In this document: piece after piece, positions 1-6,242 of the stretch
Layout: each line of letters begins with the position of its first letter
Numbering within the stretch: the first letter of the stretch is position 1
DNA from: an uncultured Alphaproteobacteria bacterium
GTDB lineage: Bacteria > Pseudomonadota > Alphaproteobacteria > Rickettsiales > UBA1997
Assembly: GCA_903858915.1 (NCBI GenBank)
Contig: CAIOKL010000264.1
Location: 1 to 7,063 of the forward strand
DNA length: 7,063 nt
Direction of reading: 5' to 3'
Notes under the pieces: model-generated
Told to the model about the DNA's origin: nothing
Seen by the model: only the letters and a program-made list of their open reading frames with translations
Database searches by the model: none
Translations under genes and position numbers: made by a program

Positions 1-16
1 AATTAATTATAAATAT

Positions 17-238
17 ATGGAAATTAAATCTAAAAATTTAACAATCTCAATGCCTTCTGATCTATTCTTTTCGTTAGAAAAATCTGCATCAGCTTTAGAT
101 AGAAGTAAAAATTATTTGGTTAGAAAATCATTAGAAATATTTTTGATCAACAATAATTTTTATGAAAAACCTACTAAAAAAATTGGCGAAATTAAAACTC
201 GCAAAAAAAGAAGAAATAAAACGGCTGCCGCCGCTTAG
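17..238 (+). CDS. Small ribbon-helix-helix (CopG/Arc-like) DNA-binding protein
   Basis: A 73-residue protein. Residues about 8-45 fit the ribbon-helix-helix pattern: a short strand (LTISMPSDLF), a helix (SLEKSASALDRSK), then a second helix (NYLVRKSLEIFLI). This fold dimerises and places the paired strands in the DNA major groove; many members are antitoxins or small autorepressors. The tail (about 52-69) is strongly basic (KKIGEIKTRKKRRNK) and ends in four alanines. The frame is open to the left edge, so an earlier start outside the window cannot be excluded, but ATG 17 puts the strand at the usual distance from the N-terminus. The stop is TAG. It converges on uvrB with no intervening base, and the G+C-rich Ala codons coincide with the likely uvrB terminator. 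No toxin follows it; a partner could only lie to the left. The fold call is fairly secure; target and role are unknown. Confidence 0.65.
   Translation: MEIKSKNLTISMPSDLFFSLEKSASALDRSKNYLVRKSLEIFLINNNFYEKPTKKIGEIKTRKKRRNKTAAAA
201..236 (-). terminator. Probable intrinsic terminator of uvrB, inside the RHH gene
   Basis: Just past the uvrB stop, the leftward transcript reads a stem CGGC / GCCG (plus-strand 230-233 and 222-225) around a four-base GGCA loop. One G-U and two A-U pairs extend it to about seven pairs. A U-rich run (UUUUAUUUCUUC and then seven more U) follows directly. The run is on the correct side only for leftward transcription, so it serves uvrB. It falls inside the last codons of the convergent RHH gene. 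The stem is short, so strength is uncertain. Confidence 0.5.
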
Positions 239-2212
239 TTATAAAAGCATGATTTTTTCATAGCTTTTAATTTGGTCTCGAAGAGTCGCCGCCTTTTCGA
301 AATCAAGCTCCGTCGCCGCCTCAAGCATTTCTCTCTTCAATTTATCAATATCCTCTTTCTTCAAATTTTTAACAGCTTTTCTAGATTCATTGTCTTTCTT
401 TTTGCTATAAAGATTTTCTAGCGCCGAAGTGATGGCTTTGTAAGTAGTTGTTGGAGTTATATTATGTTTTTTGTTATATTTAATTTGAATCGATCGTCTT
501 CGCGAGGTCTCCGCCAAAGCTTTGGTAATGGATTTAGTTTCTTTGTCGGCATATAAAATTACTTTGCTTTCGGAATTTCTGGCAGCGCGACCGATAGTTT
601 GAATTAAAGAAGTTTCGTTACGCAAAAAACCTTCTTTGTCGGCATCAAGAATCGCCACCAAGGCGCATTCGGGAATATCCAAACCCTCTCTTAAAAGATT
701 TACGCCAATTAGGCAATCATGTTTTCCGCGACGCAAATTTTGAATAATTTCGATGCGATCAAGAGTATCAACATCGGAATGCATATAAACAACATTGATT
801 CCGACATCCGCAAAATAATCCGCCAAATCTTCCGCCATTTTTTTCGTAAGAGTTGTAACCAAAGTTCTAAAACCTTTTTCGCGAGTTTTTTTAACCTCCT
901 CAACTAAATCCACAACTTGATTTTTGGCGCTTCTGATTTCGCAAACTGGATCTAAAAGCCCCGTCGGACGAATAATTTGCTCGACAATTTCGCCATCGGT
1001 TTTTTGAATTTCATATTTACTTGGAGTCGCCGAAACATAAATGGTTTGCGGTTTAAAATTTTCCCACTCGGCAAATTTTAATGGACGGTTATCCAGCGCG
1101 CTCGGCAAGCGAAATCCGTGCTCCACCAAAACTGATTTTCGCGCAAAATCACCTTTCGACATACCGTCAATTTGCGGAACCGAAACATGACTTTCGTCAA
1201 CAAAAAGTAGCGCATCTTGAGGAAGATATTCAAAAAGAGTTGGTGGCGGAGACCCAGCCTCCCTGCCCGTCAAATAACGCGAATAATTTTCGATTCCTTT
1301 GCAACTTCCAAGCGAAACCATTAATTCCATATCGTAAGTTGTGCGTTGATTAAGCCTTTGCATTTCAACAATTTTGCCAGCTTTTTCAAGATCGAGTAAT
1401 CGCAAATTTAAATCGCTTTTAATATTTGATAAAGCTTTTTGAACCACTTCCGCCGGCGCTACATAATGCGAGGAAGGATAAACCGAAATATTATCAATTT
1501 TACAAAATGTTTCGCCCGTCAACGGATCAAATTCGGTAATTTCGTCAATTTCATCACCAAACATTGAGATTCTCCACGCTTTGTCATCTAAGTGCGAAGG
1601 AAAAATATCAACCACATCGCCCTGCACTCGAAAATTACATCTTTCAAAATCAAAATCATTGCGCGTATATTGCATATCAATCAAGCGCATTATTAATTTT
1701 TGGCGATTAATTTGTTCGCCAACTTTTAAACGAAGCACCATTTGCGAATAATATTGAGGCGAACCGATACCGTAAATACAAGAAACCGAGGCGATAATTA
1801 TAGTGTCCCTTCTTTCAAAAAGCGCTCTGGTAGCGTTGTGGCGAAGCCTGTCAATTTGTTCATTTATCGAACTATCTTTTTCAATGAATGTGTCGGTCTT
1901 TGCAACATAAGCTTCGGGCTGATAATAATCATAAAAAGAAACGAAATAGCCGATTTCATTTTCGGGAAAAAATTCTTTCATTTCGCCATAAAGTTGCGCG
2001 GCCAAAGTTTTATTATGCGCCATTATCAAAGTGGGGCGCTGTGTTTGCTCGATGATATTGGCCATCGTAAAAGTCTTGCCCGAGCCGGTAATTCCAAGCA
2101 AAATCTGATCGTTTTTTTTAGCATTTAATCCCGCCACTAATTTTTCAATTGCTTGCGGTTGATCGCCTGCTGGCTTGTATTTAGAATGTATTTTAAATTT
2201 TTGCGCGCTCAA
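239..2212 (-). CDS. uvrB: UvrB, excinuclease ABC subunit B
   Basis: UvrB is the damage-verifying helicase-like subunit of nucleotide excision repair. It is loaded by UvrA, opens the helix at the lesion and recruits UvrC. The 657-residue protein is complete: N-terminal YKPAGDQPQAI, Walker A GITGSGKT (40-47), the beta-hairpin that clamps DNA (about 90-116, FYDYYQPEAY), Walker B DESH (339-342), the linker with GIENYSRYLTG (about 306-316), helicase motifs V and VI (GVNLLREGLD 503-512, QTIGRAAR 538-545), and a C-terminal UVR motif that meets UvrC (about 617-655). The start is TTG at 2212: a stop lies four codons upstream, the next Met is residue 50 past the Walker A, and the TTG start restores the usual short lead before FKxxSxYKPAGDQP. 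No clear Shine-Dalgarno is seen. The stop is TAA. It appears monocistronic, with its own promoter and terminator. Confidence 0.98.
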   Translation of the reverse strand: MSAQKFKIHSKYKPAGDQPQAIEKLVAGLNAKKNDQILLGITGSGKTFTMANIIEQTQRPTLIMAHNKTLAAQLYGEMKEFFPENEIGYFVSFYDYYQPEAYVAKTDTFIEKDSSINEQIDRLRHNATRALFERRDTIIIASVSCIYGIGSPQYYSQMVLRLKVGEQINRQKLIMRLIDMQYTRNDFDFERCNFRVQGDVVDIFPSHLDDKAWRISMFGDEIDEITEFDPLTGETFCKIDNISVYPSSHYVAPAEVVQKALSNIKSDLNLRLLDLEKAGKIVEMQRLNQRTTYDMELMVSLGSCKGIENYSRYLTGREAGSPPPTLFEYLPQDALLFVDESHVSVPQIDGMSKGDFARKSVLVEHGFRLPSALDNRPLKFAEWENFKPQTIYVSATPSKYEIQKTDGEIVEQIIRPTGLLDPVCEIRSAKNQVVDLVEEVKKTREKGFRTLVTTLTKKMAEDLADYFADVGINVVYMHSDVDTLDRIEIIQNLRRGKHDCLIGVNLLREGLDIPECALVAILDADKEGFLRNETSLIQTIGRAARNSESKVILYADKETKSITKALAETSRRRSIQIKYNKKHNITPTTTYKAITSALENLYSKKKDNESRKAVKNLKKEDIDKLKREMLEAATELDFEKAATLRDQIKSYEKIMLL

Positions 2213-2247
2213 AATTTTATATTATTTTTTTAAAGAAAAGACCGTCG

Positions 2248-2276
2248 ATTATATTTTAAAGTTTCTTTTCAATCAA
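2248..2276 (-). promoter_or_regulatory. Sigma-70-type promoter of uvrB
   Basis: On the minus strand, a -35 box TTGATT (plus 2271-2276) is followed by a 17-base spacer and a perfect -10 box TATAAT (plus 2248-2253). Transcription would start near 2241, giving a leader of about 30 bases before the TTG start of uvrB. Spacing is optimal and the -10 is exact, in a region with few other G or C bases. I saw no GTTC-N7-GTTC-type alphaproteobacterial LexA site overlapping it. Confidence 0.7.
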
Positions 2277-2331
2277 GATAAAGATTATTGGTAAATATTA
2301 TTTTTTTACAAAATAAGATTTATGTTTTTGC

Positions 2332-2359
2332 TTGCGATTTTTTTTAAAAAAAATAAGCT
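2332..2359 (+). promoter_or_regulatory. Weak candidate promoter of the carbonic-anhydrase-like gene, with a T8A8 spacer
   Basis: A possible -35 TTGCGA (2332-2337) and -10 TAAGCT (2354-2359) are separated by exactly 16 bases, made of eight T followed by eight A (2338-2353). A start near 2366 would leave a leader of about 30 bases before ATG 2396. The boxes match consensus only in part, and A/T-only sequence offers many alternatives, so this is a tentative call. The rest of the spacer 2213-2395 holds the uvrB promoter and otherwise featureless A/T-rich DNA. Confidence 0.22.
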
Positions 2360-2395
2360 AAATATATTCATTAACAAAATATTATTTAAAATACC

Positions 2396-3037
2396 ATGAC
2401 TGATATAAACCGCTTGGTTTCAGGCTTCAGAACCTTCAAAGCCACAACTTTCGAAAGAAAACGCGATGTAATTAGACATCTTGTTGAGCAAAAACAAAAA
2501 CCCTCAACTTTAGTTATTTCTTCTTGCGATTTATCAATTTCTCCGTCCGAAATTTTTTCAGCAAATCCGGGAGAATTTTTTATTTTAAACAATATTGGCG
2601 GAATGGTCCCAAAATTTAAGACTGAAGGCATCAGCGGTATTTTATCCGCCCTTGAATATGCCGTTGTCAATATCGGCGTTGAAAGTATTTTAGTTTTAAA
2701 TAACGCTCAATGCACCAGCACAAAATTAATCATGTCCGACGATTTCGTGGCTTTTAAAGGCAAAGTTTCCGACACCATGAAAACATGGCTTTCAATCGCC
2801 TCCGAAGCGCGCGATGTTGTAAAAAAACAACTCAAAGATAAAAGTATCGAAGAGCAAGAAGCGGCTTTTGAGAAAGAATCTCTAGTAATTTCTCTCAACA
2901 ATTTACTTACTTATCCCTACATCAAAGAACGCATTTCAAAAAATAAATTGAAAATTTTTGGTTGGCAATTTAATGTTGAAACTGGCGATATCTATGCCTT
3001 CAACACTCAAAATGGCAATTTTGAATTGATTTGCTAA
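2396..3037 (+). CDS. Degenerate beta-carbonic-anhydrase-like protein
   Basis: This 213-residue protein follows the beta-carbonic anhydrase layout from end to end. It has an N-terminal LVSGFRTFK helix, a first active-site segment (about 38-60, ending SPSEIFSANPGE), ILNNIGGMVP where the family has VVRNVANLVP, SALEYAV (84-90), a second active-site segment ILVLNNAQC (98-106), and a C-terminal GWQFNVETGDIYAF. Family members normally hold zinc with Cys, His, Cys and an Asp that pairs with an Arg (CxDSR ... HxxC). Here the first ligand Cys is Ser43 (with Cys44 beside it), Asp45 remains, the dyad Arg is Ser47, the His is Asn103, and only Cys106 of the second pair remains. Normal CO2 hydration is therefore unlikely; a structural, regulatory or altered-metal role is open. 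The frame is intact, with an ATG start, TAA stop and no obvious Shine-Dalgarno. It is divergent from uvrB and convergent with recO. Family membership is confident; function is not. Confidence 0.82.
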   Translation: MTDINRLVSGFRTFKATTFERKRDVIRHLVEQKQKPSTLVISSCDLSISPSEIFSANPGEFFILNNIGGMVPKFKTEGISGILSALEYAVVNIGVESILVLNNAQCTSTKLIMSDDFVAFKGKVSDTMKTWLSIASEARDVVKKQLKDKSIEEQEAAFEKESLVISLNNLLTYPYIKERISKNKLKIFGWQFNVETGDIYAFNTQNGNFELIC

Positions 3038-3096
3038 AAAATAATATCTCAAGTTCGAAACAAATAATTTAATTCGTATTCGCAACAAAAAATGGC

Positions 3097-3121
3097 AAAA
3101 TTAATTTTATTGATTTTTTTT
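3097..3121 (+). terminator. Weak A/T-only terminator-like element after the carbonic-anhydrase-like gene
   Basis: A perfect 12-base palindrome AAAATTAATTTT (3097-3108) is followed by a run of eight T (3114-3121), about 60 bases past the stop of the rightward gene. The arrangement resembles an intrinsic terminator, but the stem has no G-C pair, so stability is doubtful. In a spacer this A/T-rich the pattern may be chance. No better candidate is seen for either convergent gene between 3038 and 3183. Confidence 0.2.
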
Positions 3122-3183
3122 ATAGTAATCGCTTTTGAAAAAGAGGTTGTTGCTTGAGCGGGAATTAATATTGCCTACAAATT

Positions 3184-3933
3184 CTAGGCTCGCAAACCCT
3201 TGATTATATTGTTTCGATAAAGAGAATTTTGTTGTTTGCTTTTGTCAAAATCATCGATAAATAAAAATTTTTTCAAAAAAAATCCACTCAATTTTAAACC
3301 ATCAATCAATTGATTATTTTCAATATTTTCAAACTGTTCTTCGAGTAAAAAATTAGGTAATTTAAGAAGTTTATGCGAATATTTTGCGCCCGCTTCCATC
3401 GACACCGCATGCGCTGATTTTGGCGAGACGAAAGCCAAATTAACTCTTGAATTTGTAACGACGCAACATGAAAAATCAATGCCATATCCGAGACTTTCGA
3501 GAATCATCAATTCCAATTTTATATATTCGGCAATAATTTGTGGATTTTGAATGCGAGCATCGCCCAAATTTTGCAAAAAATCTACAAAATTTTTATACAA
3601 AAATTCAAATGGTTCGCGTTCTAAAAAATAGTCATCAATCATTGATATTATTGACTTGGCTCAATTTATTCGTAATTTATCAAGCATAAATCTTGAACAA
3701 TTATTTTCTGCCAAATCAAAACTTAAAAAACTTCCTAAACTATCTTCGAGTCGCGCCACATAATCAAAAGTAATTAAGTTGCCCATTTGCAAAATGGCAT
3801 TATTTTTTTTGGAAGATACATATTTAACAAAGCCTCGATAAACGCCATAATTCTCGCTAAAAACCTTGAGAATCGCCGATTTCTCGCCATATTTTTTAAT
3901 GCCAATTACAATTCCCGAATCGCTATATTTCAT
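3184..3933 (-). CDS. recO: RecO recombination mediator, interrupted by an in-frame TGA at codon 91
   Basis: RecO works with RecR to load RecA onto SSB-coated gaps in the RecF pathway. The reading frame is 249 residues plus a TAG stop, the normal size (E. coli about 242). The N-terminal OB-fold part is residues 1-90 (DSGIVIGIKKYGEKSAILKV, QMGNLITFDYVARLEDSLGSF). The helical C-terminal part includes LEREPFEFLY (about 104-113), LGYGIDFSCC (148-157), the family segment VSPKSAHAVS (169-178) and LLKLPNFLLEE. Between them lies one TGA (plus 3661-3663), in the same frame on both sides with no insertion or deletion. ATG 3933 is preferred over TTG 3939; it overlaps miaA by 11 bases. If TGA stops translation, residues 1-90 end in the core, and restart at the internal ATG 3642 (codon 98) has no visible ribosome site. 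It could be a recent pseudogene, a readthrough gene, a sequencing error or a gene with sense UGA. Identity is firm; expression status is open. Confidence 0.85.
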
Positions 3934-4837
3934 TTTCAAATAAATTGTTATTTTTTAAATATTTAAAAATTTCTTCTTCATTTTCACAAAAAATAATATC
4001 GTCAAATTGGTGACGAAACCAAGTCAGTTGTCTTTTAGCATAATTGCGCGTTTTTTGCGATGCAAGCTTTTGCATTTCCTCAAAAGAAATTTTTTTATTT
4101 AAAAATTCCATAATTTCTTTGAACCCTAGAGTTTTAACGATTGGCGAATCTAAATCATTAAAATTTTTTAGATAATTTTCAACTTCATTCAACGCATTAT
4201 TTTCTAACATTTTTACAAATCTTTCATCGCAATTTTTATATATTTCTTGACGAGGCGGATTCAAATTTAGATGAATAAATTGTTGATTTTCTAAAGCTTT
4301 TTTTGGTGGCTGTTGTTGAAAAAATTCAATTTTTTTACCGGTTTGCAAAAAAACTTCACAGGCTCGCAATAATTTTTGTTTATCAATAATTTGCGAATTA
4401 CCAAAATTTTCTTGAAATTTTTCATGTCCAATTTCTGTGTATAAATTTTGCGCTTGAAGGCGAAATTTTTCATCAATTTCGGGAATTTCGCTAATGCCGT
4501 TGATGAGCCTCGAGATATACATGCCATTACCACCAACGATTATTGGAATTTTATTTTCTTGTTGAATTTTTTTAACAATTTCGGCGACCATTTTAAGCCA
4601 AATTCCCACTGAAATTTTTTCATTTGCCGACAAAGTTCCGTACAGAAAATGCTCGACTTCAAGAAAATTTTCTGAGCTTGGTTGCGCCGATAAAATTGGC
4701 AAATCGCGATAAATTTGTAGAGCATCGGCGTTGATTATTGCGCCATTAAAAATTTTTGCAATTTCGGTCGCGACCCTTGATTTACCTGATGCAGTCGCCC
4801 CCGAGATTACAATTATTTTTGATTTATGCTTTAACAT
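3923..4837 (-). CDS. miaA: MiaA, tRNA dimethylallyltransferase
   Basis: MiaA moves a dimethylallyl group from DMAPP to N6 of adenine 37 in tRNAs that read codons beginning with U (i6A37), improving reading-frame maintenance. The 304-residue protein has the P-loop GATASGKS (13-20) that binds the pyrophosphate donor, the NADALQIYRDLPILSAQPS segment (37-54, with the presumed catalytic Asp38), the VGGNGMYISRLINGI segment (101-115), and a C-terminal TRNYAKRQLTWFRHQF, the family signature near the end. The glycine-rich loop has Asn104 where most members have Thr (GGTGLY). The length is typical. The ATG start lies 14 bases inside the end of rluD, and the TAG stop lies 11 bases past the recO ATG, so translation is probably coupled on both sides. 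Confidence 0.96.
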   Translation of the reverse strand: MLKHKSKIIVISGATASGKSRVATEIAKIFNGAIINADALQIYRDLPILSAQPSSENFLEVEHFLYGTLSANEKISVGIWLKMVAEIVKKIQQENKIPIIVGGNGMYISRLINGISEIPEIDEKFRLQAQNLYTEIGHEKFQENFGNSQIIDKQKLLRACEVFLQTGKKIEFFQQQPPKKALENQQFIHLNLNPPRQEIYKNCDERFVKMLENNALNEVENYLKNFNDLDSPIVKTLGFKEIMEFLNKKISFEEMQKLASQKTRNYAKRQLTWFRHQFDDIIFCENEEEIFKYLKNNNLFENEI

Positions 4838-5813
4838 TTTTTAAAGTTTCGTAAAGTTCTTGCAAATCTTTTGGCAAAGGAATTTCAAGTGAAATTTCTT
4901 GTTTAGAAATTGGATGCGTAAAGCCTATTTTGTAGGAGTGCAAAGCTTGTCTTGAAAAATTTTCTAAAAGTTTTTTTAAATCTTCGCCGGCATTTTTTGG
5001 CAACATTTTTTTGCAAGAATTATAAGTTTGATCGCCAATAATTGAATGTTTTTGCGACTCAAAATGCACGCGAATTTGATGAGTTCTTCCGGTTTCAAGC
5101 CTACACTCAACAAGACTCACAAAGCCATCTAAAAATATTTCTTTGGTTTCGTAATTAGTGATCGCGACCCTGCCCGCGCTTTTACAAATCGTCATTTTCA
5201 AACGATTGCTATGATGACGAATAATATTTTTGTTAATCACTCCGCGTTTTGGATCAAAAACTCCGTAAATAAATGCCAGATAACTGCGTTTAATTTCGCG
5301 GTCGCGAAGCATGTTGCTCAAAGCTTGGTGCGTTAAATCATTTTTAGCAACAATCATCAATCCGCTGGTATCTTTATCCAAGCGATGAACAATTCCCAAA
5401 CGCATTTCGCCACTAACTGTCGACAATTTATCGCGATGCGAAAATAGCAAACCATTAACCAAAGTATTTTCTTGATTACCCGATCCGGGATGAACAGTCA
5501 AGCCACTCGGCTTGTTGATGACCATCAAATCATTATCTTCGTAAACGATTTCAAAATAAATTTCTTTAGCCTTGAGATGCGACGGCTCGGCTTGCGGAAC
5601 TTCAACAATAATTTCATCGTTAATTTTTAATTTATAAGAATCATTTTCTAAAATTAAATTTTGTGAATTTTTGACTAATTTTTGCGCAATAAAATTTTGA
5701 ATTTTAGTACGCGTAATTTCAGGTTTTATTTTTAAAAATTCTTGGGCTAAAAATTTATCAAGCCTTGTTCCGACTGACTCTGGGTCAACATTAAAAGTAA
5801 ATTTATTCGACAT
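4824..5813 (-). CDS. rluD: RluD-type 23S rRNA pseudouridine synthase
   Basis: A pseudouridine synthase of the RluA family. RluD converts uridines 1911, 1915 and 1917 in helix 69 of 23S rRNA during large-subunit assembly. The 329 residues start with an S4-like RNA-binding domain (about 15-75, TRLDKFLAQEF through KINDEIIVEVP), followed by the catalytic domain with VINKPSGLTVHPGSGN (98-113), the active-site motif GIVHRLDKDTSGLMIVAKND (140-159, catalytic Asp146) and LETGRTHQIRVH. The length matches E. coli RluD (326), and HPGSGN with HRLDKDTSG favours RluD over RluC, although substrate assignment within this family is not certain from sequence. ATG 5813 overlaps the tsaE end by 11 bases; the TAA stop overlaps the miaA start by 14. 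The gene has no Trp codon. Confidence 0.93.
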   Translation of the reverse strand: MSNKFTFNVDPESVGTRLDKFLAQEFLKIKPEITRTKIQNFIAQKLVKNSQNLILENDSYKLKINDEIIVEVPQAEPSHLKAKEIYFEIVYEDNDLMVINKPSGLTVHPGSGNQENTLVNGLLFSHRDKLSTVSGEMRLGIVHRLDKDTSGLMIVAKNDLTHQALSNMLRDREIKRSYLAFIYGVFDPKRGVINKNIIRHHSNRLKMTICKSAGRVAITNYETKEIFLDGFVSLVECRLETGRTHQIRVHFESQKHSIIGDQTYNSCKKMLPKNAGEDLKKLLENFSRQALHSYKIGFTHPISKQEISLEIPLPKDLQELYETLKNVKA

Positions 5814-6234
5814 TTTCTATAATTATTTCACGCGCTTCTTCGTGATGATTAATAACATTTTTTATGGTAATTTTTAAGCAATTTTTTGGTAAATATTTTT
5901 CAGAAATTTGTGGCCATTCGATTAAGGTAATATGATTTTTTACCGCCTCGAAGAAGCCAATATTTTCAAGCTCTTCTTCGTGTTTTATACGATATAAATC
6001 AAAGTGAAAAATTTCACCTTTTTTAGTTTTATAAGAATAAACAATATTAAAGGTTGGACTTAAAACTTCACTAGGAATTTCTTGCAAAAAATTAATAAAA
6101 TTTTTAGCAAAAAAACTTTTGCCGACCCCAAGATTTCCGTAGAGCGCAATTACTTTATTATTATTAATTGAATTCGCCACCTTTTTTGCAAAATCAATCA
6201 TTTCATTTTGCGAATTTATAATAATATTTTTCAT
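5803..6234 (-). CDS. tsaE: TsaE, ATPase of the tRNA t6A37 biosynthesis complex
   Basis: TsaE (YjeE) is the P-loop ATPase that, with TsaB and TsaD, completes transfer of threonylcarbamoyl to adenine 37 of tRNAs reading codons that begin with A. The 143-residue protein shows Walker A GNLGVGKS (about 33-40), the switch region SPTFNIVYSY, the FHFDLYRI segment and LIEWPQIS, all typical of the family; the length is close to the usual 150. An extra upstream TTG at 6237 would add one residue, but ATG 6234 immediately after it is the better start. It follows the prepilin peptidase by eight bases and overlaps rluD by eleven. TAA stop. Its single Trp, in the conserved EWP, is coded by TGG. The companion genes tsaB and tsaD are not in the window. 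Confidence 0.95.
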   Translation of the reverse strand: MKNIIINSQNEMIDFAKKVANSINNNKVIALYGNLGVGKSFFAKNFINFLQEIPSEVLSPTFNIVYSYKTKKGEIFHFDLYRIKHEEELENIGFFEAVKNHITLIEWPQISEKYLPKNCLKITIKNVINHHEEAREIIIENVE

Positions 6235-6242
6235 CAAATTAA

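Noticed and set aside
1742..2128. A 128-codon open frame on the plus strand inside uvrB.
   Set aside because: It lies antisense to highly conserved UvrB sequence including the Walker A and beta-hairpin region, and its translation resembles no family; the same holds for the shorter antisense and off-frame runs in uvrB, the carbonic-anhydrase-like gene and miaA.
3092..3187. A 31-codon rightward reading frame beginning MAKLILLIFF, hydrophobic, with one TGA at 3155-3157 and a TAG at 3185-3187 sharing the CTAG of the recO stop.
   Set aside because: It is attractive as a second sense-UGA case, but T-rich spacer DNA readily encodes hydrophobic stretches, there is no ribosome site, and the weak terminator-like element lies within it. 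With TGA as stop it is only 21 residues.
3661..3663. The recO break as a programmed frameshift.
   Set aside because: Both halves lie in the same reading frame and only the TGA separates them, so no shift is needed.
3934..3939. TTG at 3939 as the recO start.
   Set aside because: ATG at 3933, two codons later, gives the usual short lead before DSGIVIG and an 11-base overlap like that between tsaE and rluD.
6235..6237. TTG at 6237 as the tsaE start.
   Set aside because: An ATG follows immediately at 6234 and the family needs no extra residue.
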